Source of the DNA: Monarcha castaneiventris obscurior
Lineage: Eukaryota; Chordata; Aves; Passeriformes; Monarchidae
Reading direction: 5' to 3'
Assembly (NCBI GenBank): GCA_026261815.1
Contig: JAMPIT010000230.1
Location: 2,365,501 to 2,429,500, forward strand
Length of the DNA stretch: 64,000 nucleotides
The position numbers and the translations under genes were made by a program. Shown here one piece after another: positions 24,401 through 30,890 of this stretch. The number at the start of each line of letters is the position of its first letter. The stretch's first letter is position 1. Below the pieces are notes generated by a model, which did not search any database, was not told the DNA's origin, and saw only the letters and a list, made by a program, of their open reading frames with translations.

Positions 24401-27400
24401 GTAGCTTTGATGCCTTCTCCAGCCACCTAGAAACAGAGACTAGACAAGAGTAAGGGAATAAAGGTCAGGATTTATTTGAAGGCCTTCAAGGTGCACCCTG
24501 GGGAGCCAGAGGCTGCCTCCATAAAATGGACCCCAAGATGGACCCCAGGTCACGAGTTCCTCACACCTTTATAGGTTTGGTTCATTTGCATATCAGGGTT
24601 AATTCTCCAATTAAAGCCCCAGGTCAATGATGTAATTCCCCTCAGCTTGCTCCCCCCTTAGAGGCTTTGGTTTACACATTTTGGGCCTAGAAGAGCCTGG
24701 CTGTGCTTGAAGGCAAAGCCTGGAGAGGCTTTGTTGTGTCTGCCCAGCACGAGAGAGCAGAAACTCCAGGCTACAAGGAACTTCAGAGTTACACTCTAAG
24801 CAGTACAGGATTTGAAAAATATAAAAGTTAAAACCTAAGGCATCAGCTTATTGTTAAATTCATGTTGTCTTGAATTCCTTTTCTAAGCACAAATTACTGA
24901 TTCATATTTGAATCCAGGCTGGGTCTCAGAAGTGGCATTAAGCAGCTCTCATTCTCTCCACAGAATGCATTCCTAGGATTGCTGTTTGACATTGTATCTC
25001 ACAAAGCTTTTGACATCACCATCGTGATTTTCATCTGCCTAAATATGATCGTTATGATGGCAGAAAACAACCAGAAGGGCACCAAGGATGTTCTTAATAA
25101 AATCAACTATTTTTTTGTGGCTGTATTCACTGCAGAATGTGTCACAAAAATACTGGCCTTAAGGCAGTACTACTTTGGGAGCGGCTGGAATGTGTTTGAT
25201 TTCAGTGTTGTGGTCCTTTCAATAGTGAGTAAGTATCAATCATTAGGTCAGGTAATGTGTTGTACCAATATTAAGCCAAATTCCAGTATGAAGTTACCAC
25301 CTACATACGTTTGATGAACAAATTCCAGATCCATTTTACTTCTTCAAGCTATCTGCTGACTGATTCCTTCTAAAAGGATGCATTTTTGTTTTCCCTTATA
25401 TTTTTGCAGAGTACTAAAAGGTAAATGGAGTTTTCAAATTTTTTAAAGTATTATTTTTATTTTATTTATAGACAGAATATTGATTTAATTCAGTGACATA
25501 TTTTCTAAATTATTGTACTTAAACTGTTGTCTAACGTTTTATGCTTTCAATTTACTTGTCACATTAGCTATTGTTTTCACAGTAAAAGAAAATTCATTTA
25601 CAAGTTCATTTACAAATTCAGTTACAAATACATTTGCATCAAAAATGGGGATTAATTTAATTTTTCCAGGACTTCCTCTTAAGAAAGCAGAGCCCAGTTG
25701 CAGATTTAGAAAGCTCAGGAAAATCTGGTTGCTCAATGGAATGAAATAAAATCTGGACCATTATTCATGACTTAAAAAAAATTATTAAAACTGGCCTGTA
25801 TTTTTTTGGCTCTTTAAACAAGACTAGATGCTTATCATTTACTCTGCAAAGGGTCATACATAGCTCTAGTTTCTTGTCCAGTTTTTTTTGTCTCTTCTTC
25901 CTACTCAAGCTCAGGTCATATCATATAATAAAGGATGGGGAAAAAAAAACTGTTCTGAGCCCTCTGCTTCTTGCCTAAGCACGGTAGCCTTTTGCCATCC
26001 TGTACAACCCAGAAAAATGATGACTTCTTAACTCATCTGTTTGGAATCATTTGCACTGCTGCTGTGTCATTGCTCTGTAGGGTCACAGAATGAGCTGTTA
26101 TGGGAGCTAAACACCGAGAGATAATTTTCCTGTGTTTTCTTCTTGCTCTTCTCTGATCTCATTCGAGTACTAAGCATTAGCCAAAGTCTCACATTTAGGC
26201 TTAGGCCTGCAGAAGATGCAGTACTCAGTCAGTGGCTCAGAGACAGCCCCAGAGCTTCCAGCACAGGACCTGAATGGATTTTAAAGGATTTTTAGGTACT
26301 TGGGCAATGAATGCATAAATTCACCTCCCAAATTAGAGAAACTTGCGAGAACGCAGCTTCCAAACTATGCAAAAATCTTGATACCTCTTTAATATTGAAA
26401 GATATTACAATTTTTCTTTCTTTACCTCATCTTTTTTCTAAGCAGTTTCAGAATTGATGATGTTTATATTGAGAGCAGTATAATATGATCAGAGTTACGT
26501 CTGACACCTAAAGCACAGAATATAACAAAACAGACATTAATTTGACTAACTTGACCTGACAACATTTTGTTTTCTTTTTCCTTTCGAAGGTCTTGGAGTT
26601 TCTGAAGTCTTTCGAACTTTCTTCTCCCCTACGGTTTTGAGAACTCTTCGTTTGGCGCGAATTGGCCGAATCCTGAGAATAATTCGCAAAGCCAAAGGAA
26701 TTCGAACTCTTCTTTTTGCATTGCTGATGTCTCTGCCTGCACTGGTCAACATTGGCCTTCTGCTTTTCCTGATTATGTTCATTTATGCCATCGTGGGCAT
26801 GGCAAACTTTGCCTGTCTCCGCTCGGAGGGCGGGATCGATAACATTTTCAACTTCCAAACCTTTTGTGGTAGCATTCTCTGCCTCTTCCAAATTACAACA
26901 TCAGCTGGCTGGGATGGTCTTCTGGCCCCTGTGCTAAAACAATCTGCTACATGTGCTCCTAAATTAAATTTAACAGGAACAGAGAAAAGTAATTGTGTAA
27001 ATAGGGGCTTTGGTATTTTATATTTTGTAAGCTATGTCATTATATCGTTTCTCATTGTTGTAAACATGTACATAGCTGTCATTTTAGAGAACTTCAGTGT
27101 TGCCACTGAGGAAAGCACAGATCCTCTTTGTGAGGATGACTTTGATATGTTTTATGAGACATGGGCGAAGTTTGATCCTCTGGCAACGCAGTTCATAGAT
27201 TATTCTGCTCTTTCAGACTTTGCAGATGCACTGGCAGATCCCTTGCGTGTCCCAAAGCCCAATAAAATCCAGCTCATCTCCATGGACATCCCTATAGTTA
27301 GTGGAGATAAGATCCACTGCTTGGATATCTTGCTGGCTCTCACTAAAAGGGTCTTGGGAGAAACTGGAGATCTGGATAATCTTGAATTGAACATGGAAGA

Positions 27401-27725
27401 AAAGATCAATCCATCTAAAAGGTGTTACAGCCCAATTTCTTCTACCCTTAGAAGAAAACAAGAGGAAGTGTCAGCTCTTGTTATTCAAAGAGCCTTCAGG
27501 AGGTATTTGAGACAACGTTGTCTTGAAAAGGTATCCTTAAACCATTATAAACATAACAGTGCTGTCTTTGAACGAGAGCTACAGGACAAGCAAAGCCTTC
27601 TTGCATCACTGCTTAATGAAAATAATGGTAGGAAGACAGATAAATTACGTCCTGCTTCTTCCATATCCCTCCCTTTATTTTATGATGGCTTGGCTGAGAC
27701 AGACAGCAATAGGTTTGACACATAA
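413..27725 (+). CDS. SCN11A: Voltage-gated sodium channel alpha subunit, Nav1.9-like (5' part outside window)
   Basis: This is the spliced CDS of a four-domain sodium channel that forms a plasma-membrane Na+ pore. Twenty exons join in frame: 413-476, 1092-1236, 2440-2634, 3718-3909, 7501-7597, 7961-8190, 8294-8446, 8737-9090, 9815-10267, 12150-12269, 12684-12798, 13446-13600, 15371-15544, 16988-17125, 19306-19560, 20473-20526, 21427-21564, 23533-23637, 24964-25228 and 26590-27725. Together they give 1511 residues and a TAA stop. The DEKA selectivity filter is complete: TQDYW (DI), CGEW (DII), FKGW (DIII), SAGW (DIV). S4 arginine repeats, the III-IV linker, an EF-hand-like region and an IQ motif are all present. 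Exons for roughly the first 280 residues lie left of the window. There is no stop or frameshift, so it looks functional. The SCN11A call rests on the short I-II linker, the short C-terminus without PPxY, and its position upstream of an SCN10A-like gene. SCN5A/SCN10A paralogy is the alternative. In mammals this gene is expressed in nociceptive sensory neurons. Confidence 0.8.
477..1091 (+). other. Intron of SCN11A
   Basis: GT-AG intron (GTAAGT...GTTAG). No recognisable element inside. Confidence 0.7.
1092..1236 (+). CDS. SCN11A: SCN11A exon 9 equivalent: DI pore helix and selectivity filter
   Basis: 145-base exon, acceptor GGTTAG, donor GTGGGT. It encodes the segment from HECPANYTC to [15 protein letters not shown]. 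The filter Asp is at 1210-1212 and is followed by Tyr (1213-1215), the residue that is Ser in mammalian Nav1.8/1.9. NYT is a glycosylation sequon. Confidence 0.92.
1237..2439 (+). other. Intron of SCN11A
   Basis: GT-AG intron, AT-rich, nothing recognised inside. Confidence 0.7.
2440..2634 (+). CDS. SCN11A: SCN11A exon 10 equivalent: DI S6
   Basis: 195-base exon after CTCACAG. It encodes TIRTSG, a hydrophobic S6 with [14 protein letters not shown], and the acidic/basic start of the I-II linker ending in EKEQ. It is one codon shorter than SCN5A. The donor GTTTTT is weak, so the exact 3' end is slightly uncertain. Confidence 0.88.
2635..3717 (+). other. Intron of SCN11A
   Basis: GT-AG intron with a weak GTTTTT donor. 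Nothing recognised inside. Confidence 0.65.
3718..3909 (+). CDS. SCN11A: SCN11A exon 11 equivalent: I-II linker
   Basis: 192-base exon in phase 0 on both sides (TTACAG / GTAAGT). It encodes a hydrophilic, poorly conserved stretch rich in Glu, Ser and Lys, starting MLAAEESS. It lies where the family has its variable I-II linker. Confidence 0.8.
3910..7500 (+). other. Long intron of SCN11A in the I-II linker
   Basis: 3.6 kb GT-AG intron occupying the place where SCN5A has a 372-base exon 12. I found no open exon with suitable splice sites. It holds a short imperfect duplication (about 25 bases around ATAATCCTAGCT at 5332 and 5402), and otherwise nothing recognised. Confidence 0.6.
7501..7597 (+). 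CDS. SCN11A: SCN11A exon 13 equivalent: end of I-II linker
   Basis: 97-base exon (GGCAG / GTAAGT) encoding a linker end with [15 protein letters not shown], homologous to the family segment with DPxxRQRxxSAVSIL. An alternative acceptor 6 bases upstream (exon start 7495) would add Arg-Gln in frame. There is no counterpart of the large SCN5A exon 12 upstream, so the I-II linker is short. Confidence 0.82.
7598..7960 (+). other. Intron of SCN11A
   Basis: Short GT-AG intron with a clear pyrimidine tract before the acceptor. Nothing else seen. Confidence 0.75.
7961..8190 (+). CDS. SCN11A: SCN11A exon 14 equivalent: DII S1 and S1-S2
   Basis: 230-base exon (CTGCCAG / GTAAGT). It encodes [13 protein letters not shown], then DII S1 ([21 protein letters not shown]), then the S1-S2 loop. 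The match to the family (KYLxWxCCPxW, NTLFxAMEH) is clear. Confidence 0.9.
8294..8446 (+). CDS. SCN11A: SCN11A exon 15 equivalent: DII S2, S3 and start of S4
   Basis: 153-base exon (TTTCCAG / GTAATT). It encodes S2 ([20 protein letters not shown]), S3 ([13 protein letters not shown]) and the S4 start NLSPFRL. It is 21 bases (7 codons) shorter than SCN5A exon 15. The missing residues come from the S3-S4 loop and from the outermost S4 Arg repeat. The phase at both ends fits its neighbours. Confidence 0.9.
8737..9090 (+). CDS. SCN11A: SCN11A exon 16 equivalent: DII S4-S5, S5, pore
   Basis: 354-base exon (TTTACAG / GTGAGT). It encodes [21 protein letters not shown]5, a loop with an NTS sequon, the pore helix and the filter Glu in [15 protein letters not shown], then the first part of S6. 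Both Glu residues of the domain II toxin/selectivity ring are present. Confidence 0.95.
9091..9814 (+). other. Intron of SCN11A
   Basis: GT-AG intron. Open frames on both strands here are short and without family similarity. Confidence 0.7.
9815..10267 (+). CDS. SCN11A: SCN11A exon 17 equivalent: DII S6 end and II-III linker
   Basis: 453-base exon (TTTAAG / GTAAGG) in phase 0. It begins [17 protein letters not shown], the end of DII S6, then continues into a hydrophilic II-III linker with basic ([11 protein letters not shown]) and acidic parts. [11 protein letters not shown] corresponds to the family's VxVPIAxxES motif. Confidence 0.92.
10735..11425 (-). mobile_element. LTR-like repeat in SCN11A intron (approximate limits)
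   Basis: A GC-richer block interrupts an AT-rich intron. On the minus strand it shows GTTAATAAATAGG (polyadenylation-like) followed by a tail resembling avian retroviral LTR ends. Open frames inside it are low complexity. No target duplication was found, so the limits are uncertain and the identification is by general resemblance. Confidence 0.45.
11541..11590 (-). mobile_element. CR1 LINE tail, short
   Basis: The inverted typical CR1 3' end (CACAGAATCACAGAAT...GGGTTGGA) for about 45 bases. The rest is lost. Confidence 0.5.
11941..12040 (+). mobile_element. CR1 LINE 3' end
   Basis: Contains GATCTTTAAGGTCCCTTCCA and the closing CATTCTGTGG, the recognisable 3' end of avian CR1. Confidence 0.75.
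12150..12269 (+). CDS. SCN11A: SCN11A exon 18 equivalent: II-III linker
   Basis: 120-base phase-0 exon (CATGCAG / GTAATT), 40 polar codons starting [11 protein letters not shown]. Sequence conservation is low, as expected here. The call rests on position, splice sites and phase. SCN5A has a 162-base exon in this slot. Confidence 0.65.
12270..12683 (+). other. Intron of SCN11A
   Basis: Short GT-AG intron in the II-III linker. Nothing recognised. Confidence 0.65.
12684..12798 (+). CDS. SCN11A: SCN11A exon 19 equivalent: II-III linker end
   Basis: 115-base exon (GTGCAG / GTAGGA). It encodes [15 protein letters not shown] and continues to PKDCFAE. The SEASTVD and DCF elements match the family's SEGSTxD and DCFTEG. 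The exon leaves a 1-base overhang, as in SCN5A (121 bases). Confidence 0.82.
12799..13445 (+). other. Intron of SCN11A
   Basis: GT-AG intron with an (AAAAG)n run at 13134-13157. Otherwise unassigned. Confidence 0.7.
13134..13157. repeat. (AAAAG)n microsatellite
   Basis: About four and a half AAAAG units. Confidence 0.8.
13446..13600 (+). CDS. SCN11A: SCN11A exon 20 equivalent: DIII S1
   Basis: 155-base exon, identical in length to SCN5A exon 20 (CTTTTCAG / GTAAAT). It encodes the cysteine cluster [23 protein letters not shown], and DIII S1 ending VLSSAAL. The family's HSWFE reads HSLFE here. Confidence 0.93.
13601..15370 (+). other. Intron of SCN11A
   Basis: 1.8 kb GT-AG intron. A 160-codon antisense open frame at 14629-15111 has no recognisable motif and is treated as chance. 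Confidence 0.7.
15371..15544 (+). CDS. SCN11A: SCN11A exon 21 equivalent: DIII S2-S3
   Basis: 174-base exon, same length as SCN5A (TTCCAG / GTAAGT). It encodes [15 protein letters not shown]2 ([20 protein letters not shown]), and S3 start ([11 protein letters not shown]). Sequence and phase fit the family exactly. Confidence 0.95.
15545..16987 (+). other. Intron of SCN11A
   Basis: GT-AG intron with a CR1 tail near 15885-15938. The rest is AT-rich and unassigned. Confidence 0.65.
15885..15938 (+). mobile_element. CR1 LINE 3' end, short
   Basis: CTAGATGATCTGAAAGGCCC followed by TTCCAGCTCA, a diverged CR1 tail. Confidence 0.6.
16988..17125 (+). CDS. SCN11A: SCN11A exon 22 equivalent: DIII S3 end and S4
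   Basis: 138-base exon ending [22 protein letters not shown] before GTAAAG. The S4 charge repeat is intact. The acceptor ACACAG at 16987 is the one that keeps frame, and it begins LSFVSWGRN, aligning with VSLVSLVAN. The S3-S4 loop is 5 codons longer than in SCN5A. The 3' part is certain. The acceptor is less so, because its pyrimidine tract is poor. Confidence 0.82.
17126..19305 (+). other. Intron of SCN11A with CR1 body
   Basis: 2.2 kb GT-AG intron. Its middle is a degraded CR1 fragment (about 18420-18960), and the flanks are unassigned. Confidence 0.7.
18420..18960 (+). mobile_element. CR1 LINE fragment (3' part of ORF2 region)
   Basis: Degraded sequence follows the avian CR1 order: a caption like CAAAATCTTCCACCTGAGCC, then TGTGGAGTGTTGCATTTAGT, then CAGCAAAGGGCCACCAAGAT. 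All frames are broken. It may begin as early as about 18060. Confidence 0.7.
19306..19560 (+). CDS. SCN11A: SCN11A exon 23 equivalent: DIII S4-S5, S5, pore loop
   Basis: 255-base exon (TTCAG / GTGAGT). It encodes [21 protein letters not shown]5, and an extracellular loop with NKT and NGT sequons. It ends in [16 protein letters not shown], the start of the DIII pore helix. SCN5A has 282 bases; the difference lies in the variable loop. Confidence 0.94.
19561..20472 (+). other. Intron of SCN11A
   Basis: GT-AG intron rich in T runs. Nothing recognised. Confidence 0.75.
20473..20526 (+). CDS. SCN11A: SCN11A exon 24 equivalent: DIII selectivity filter
   Basis: 54-base micro-exon, exact family length (TTTCCAG / GTAAAT). 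It encodes [18 protein letters not shown], with the filter Lys that gives Na+ over Ca2+ selectivity and the Met/Asp that complete the tetrodotoxin site. Confidence 0.96.
20527..21426 (+). other. Intron of SCN11A
   Basis: GT-AG intron. Nothing recognised. Confidence 0.75.
21427..21564 (+). CDS. SCN11A: SCN11A exon 25 equivalent: DIII S6
   Basis: 138-base exon, exact family length. It opens after TTTTAACAG and encodes a short loop, S6 ([20 protein letters not shown]) and NFNQQRKK. It is followed by ATAAGT rather than GTAAGT, the donor of a non-canonical AT-AC intron. The family's IDNFNQQ is ISNFNQQ here. Confidence 0.94.
21565..23532 (+). other. AT-AC intron of SCN11A (U2-type, ATAAGT...AC)
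   Basis: The intron begins ATAAGT and ends CTCTTTAC. No GT-AG pair at this junction keeps the frame: using the nearby TTAG acceptor at 23536 would hit a stop within seven codons. The family is known to carry a U2-dependent AT-AC intron exactly between DIII S6 and the inactivation linker (SCN4A intron 21, SCN5A intron 25). Nothing else recognised inside. Confidence 0.9.
23533..23637 (+). CDS. SCN11A: SCN11A exon 26 equivalent: III-IV inactivation linker
   Basis: 105-base exon, exact family length, preceded by TTTAC (AT-AC intron end) and followed by GTGAGA. It encodes [20 protein letters not shown] and then [15 protein letters not shown]. This is the cytoplasmic fast-inactivation gate. The canonical Ile-Phe-Met triplet is Leu-Phe-Leu (23548-23556). 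The LGSKK phosphorylation-site context is conserved. Confidence 0.95.
23672..23790. repeat. AT-rich tandem array
   Basis: Imperfect repeats of TATATTATGGTA-type units alternate with TATA runs, about 120 bases, shortly after the inactivation-linker exon. It is likely length-polymorphic. Confidence 0.85.
24408..24845 (-). mobile_element. Solitary endogenous-retrovirus LTR in SCN11A intron
   Basis: 438 bases with perfect inverted ends TGATGCCTT / AAGGCATCA, flanked by the 4-base target duplication GCTT (24404-24407 and 24846-24849). Read on the minus strand it has a TATA-like TATAAAGG, and near its 3' end AAATAAA and AATAAA-like polyadenylation motifs. No internal viral genes are present, so it is a recombination-derived solo LTR. 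It lies antisense to the host gene. Confidence 0.85.
24964..25228 (+). CDS. SCN11A: SCN11A exon 27 equivalent: DIV S1-S3
   Basis: 265-base exon (CCACAG / GTAAGT). It encodes [20 protein letters not shown] (S1), S2 ([20 protein letters not shown]) and S3 ([14 protein letters not shown]). SCN5A has 271 bases in this slot, and both leave a 1-base overhang. Confidence 0.95.
25229..26589 (+). other. Last intron of SCN11A
   Basis: GT-AG intron (GTAAGT...CGAAG). Nothing recognised. Confidence 0.75.
26590..27725 (+). CDS. SCN11A: SCN11A last exon: DIV S4-S6 and C-terminal domain
   Basis: 1136 coding bases after CGAAG, ending in TAA (27723-27725). It encodes DIV S4 ([19 protein letters not shown]), the S4-S5 linker, S5, and a pore with SAGW, then S6 ([20 protein letters not shown]). 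An EF-hand-like segment ([16 protein letters not shown]) and an IQ motif ([15 protein letters not shown]) that binds calmodulin follow. The tail is short and ends SNRFDT. The place of the PPxY ubiquitin-ligase motif reads LPLFY, so that motif is absent. Confidence 0.97.
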
Positions 27726-28665
27726 GGTTGCCCCAGGCTGCAGTATTTCCAATTAAACCAATGTCACTTATTTTCAGATGGACACAATACTTTGATCCCA
27801 GAGCATAATACTCTAAATTTAGAATAATGATGGCAGCCTTTAAGTATTGTAATTGTTCAGATTTGCAAACGCTCCTTAAAGCAATTAAGATTTGAACAAC
27901 TATGTGATAAATATTAGAGGAAAATCAAACCATGGAATTTTTTTTCCTCAGCTACTGGAGTTGGTGAGTTAATTCTTTCAGCTGTCATTTTTATATTAGT
28001 TCATGTGTTTACTGAAGAAGTCTGTAAAAGATCAGTTGTAAGCACCTATTTATAAACACAGAAGGATATAGAATAATCTCTTTAGGGAGATCCAATTTTT
28101 CCAACCAGGCTTTATTGTAGCAAAATTAAGTAATTACTGCACTTCTGTAAAAGAGCTCACTCAAGACACTTGAGTATAATCAGGCTCTAATTTTGATGGT
28201 TTTGGGACCATCCTCCTCCTAATGTCTTTGAATAGATTTGTTTATGCCTAAGAATTTTTGAGGTTCCTGAAGCACCTGAAGAGATTTAACAGATCATCCT
28301 CAGTTACATGTGCCTGAAAGTTGTACATAATTTGTTCTTTGTATCATTCCGTGTATGAAAATTGTTGTAATCATAGTTACCAAAGTCAAAGGACATTATG
28401 CAAGAGGTGTTGTTTCCAGAAAAGAATAATTGTACCTAAAATTCCATCATTATATTTCATCCCTAGAAAGCACTACTTTGTAATCTGAAATGAAGTTAAT
28501 GGTGTATCTTGTGAGATAACATTTATTAAATTTATAGAAAGCATTTATTTCATTGATTCTGAAAAAAAAAAAAGTATAAACAATGCTTACTAATATTTTA
28601 CTGATTTTTTTTTTCAATTTAGAATATGACCAGTTTAGATTCTTCAATAAATACTTCAGATGCTT
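27726..28665 (+). other. SCN11A: Probable 3' UTR of SCN11A
   Basis: AT-rich sequence without coding potential follows the stop codon. It extends to the first good polyadenylation site, near 28.65 kb. The end is inferred from the signal only. Confidence 0.45.
28646..28651 (+). promoter_or_regulatory. Candidate polyadenylation signal of SCN11A
   Basis: AATAAA is followed within about 20-40 bases by a T/GT-rich run (GTTTTTGTCTGTTTTGT), the usual downstream element. It is the first canonical hexamer with such context after the stop codon. Confidence 0.5.
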
Positions 28666-29009
28666 AACATGTTTTTGTCTGTTTTGTAAGAAGTATCTTC
28701 AATTTCTTTTATTGCAAGACATTGTTATTAGAGAGGTAGAACAACAGTAATATAATTTTTCCAAAGTAGCTACCTATTAGCACAAGAAAACTGAATATAT
28801 TTTGCTTTGCACAGGAAGTCAGAAAAGATTTAGCATTTTCAGGCCAAGAATAGCAAGAACAATAGGGTAATGAATTTTTGCTGTCATTCACCTTGTTAAA
28901 GACTATTAAAATATGACCAATATAGTCAAAACTAGGCAATTTTCAGGACAAAAAAAAGGCACAGGAAAGCTAAGAGTTAAAGAGCTCAGCTACAGGGTAG
29001 TTTGAACTA

Positions 29010-29188
29010 GATCTATTGTGGTTAAACATTGGAACAGCCTCCCCAGGGAACTGGTGGAGCCCCCATTCCTGGAAGTGTTCAAACAAGGAGTGGATGTGGT
29101 GCTTGGTGCTCTGCCTTAGTGGTGGTGCTCAGTCACAGGGGGGACTGGATGGTCTTGGGGGTCTTTTCCAGCCTCAGTGATTCTATGT
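29010..29188 (+). mobile_element. CR1 LINE 3' end
   Basis: Contains AACAGCCTCCCCAGGGAACT, GGAAGTGTTCAAACAAGG and the terminal GTGATTCTATG. Confidence 0.75.
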
Positions 29189-30794
29189 TTACTTCCAGAA
29201 GCAGCTTCTGTTCAGATGAAAACATTGTTGAAGAGGGTCTGCAGAGCTCTCAGGAGGACTCAGGGGTCAGCAGCCCTGGGCACTGGGATGCAGGGATGCT
29301 GGGTGAGTCTGTCTCCTGCCCAGCTAGGGGGGAATTTGCTTCATGTACAGTGATGCTCATCATGTAAAACTATAAATTTGATTTGGTGTGAGTTTGAATG
29401 AACTCTGGAATAAGCCAGCAGCTTTTGTTCAACAATCATGTTCCATTAGATGGCAGCATTTACTGCGGTTTAGGATGCTGCCAGTCTTCAGTGAAACAGG
29501 TGAATATCGCACACTTCAGCGTAGAGGAACATAATTAATTGTGAATTGTTTAGAAAAAAGTGTCACAACTCTCTTTTTTTTCTATCCTGGGCTTTCAAGT
29601 TAGCCACAGTTCTCAGTAAGTGCTTGTTTGCTGACTGTTCTGGTGTCTGCCAGACCTTAATGGTTGTGAAAAGAAATAAAACTGTTCTCTTGCATGCTTG
29701 AACTTTCCAGAGGGGTAGTTTCAAGCATTTCTCTATAGCACTGTAAAAGGAAACGTTTCTTAGAGAAGAGGTAAGACTGCTTTTTTCTTGCACATTGGAA
29801 AAAAAGGAAAGACTGGAAAAGCCATGTAAGAGAATTTAAAACATTAATCAGTTTGATCTTTGCAGTTAAAAATAATTTGTTTCAATGCAACACCAGGTTC
29901 TCTGTCCAAAACTAGAAATACTTTGAAGAGGAACACTTGATTTCCATTGCAGGGGCAGCAGTTTTGGACAAAATCACACACCTGGCATGGACACATCTTT
30001 AGTGATTATGTTACTTCAGCTAAATATAAAACCACCTGAATTTGCCACGGGACTAATTTAAAAGTCTGACCAATTTTTTAGTAGTGCTTAAGCATTAAAA
30101 TTGCCTTAGCAGGCTGTTGCAGGGTTGAAAGGAGAATGGTGATATCCAGCTGTTGCAGCTTCTTCCTGCTGCAATTGTCCAAAAGCCAATTCAGCTGCTG
30201 AGGCAATGCAGAGCTCTTTAGAAGCCTGTAAATGGTGATGAGTCAAAGCAGTGAGCAGGGGGGAGCTTTTGGCAATTCTGTTAATCTGGAACTGTGAATT
30301 ACTCCAGGTAAAACTGCCTGAATTTATGTGAACTCCATGAAAAATTCAGGCATGCTTGGAACACGGTGGACGAATATTCCTTTCCGTTTGTGAAGTTTGA
30401 TACTTAAATCACAGAACAGCAGAAAGAAAGGATTATCAGGTCCCTCCAGTCAAGAAACACTGAATGTAGAGCTCCCAGAGAATTTCTGAGGCCCAGCAGT
30501 TGAGTACAAACCAGCCCTGCCTCCATAGTGGTGGTGCAGACCTCTGTTTTACATTTCCATGTGTCACTGTTCCTGTGTAGAAATAGAGTGAAACAGACCC
30601 CTGGGAAGTGAGAGATTTTTCCTGCTTTTGTGGTAGCACTGTATCTCCTCAGTGCAGGTTCCTCAAAGGTTTTGTGGAAATTGTACTTTTACCTTCTGGA
30701 GTTCCTCAGTTACTGCTCACCCTGCAACGTTTGCACTATCCAGTGTTTCCTCAGGACTTAAAAGACACCCCATGTGTTATTTGAAAAAAAATAA

Positions 30795-30890
30795 CCTCTA
30801 GTGGAAGGTTCCCTGCCCATAGCAGGGAGGTGGGAACTGGATGATCTTTAAGGTCCCTTCCAACCCAAATCATTCCGTGATGTTATGAAA
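30795..30890 (+). mobile_element. CR1 LINE 3' end
   Basis: Contains GGAAGGTTCCCTGCCCATAG and GGTCCCTTCCAACCCAAATC, typical of CR1. Confidence 0.75.

Larger units (their letters stand above)
23638..24963 (+). other. Intron of SCN11A with AT satellite and solo LTR
   Basis: GT-AG intron containing an AT-rich tandem array (23672-23790) and a solitary LTR (24408-24845), listed separately. The rest is unassigned. Confidence 0.75.
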
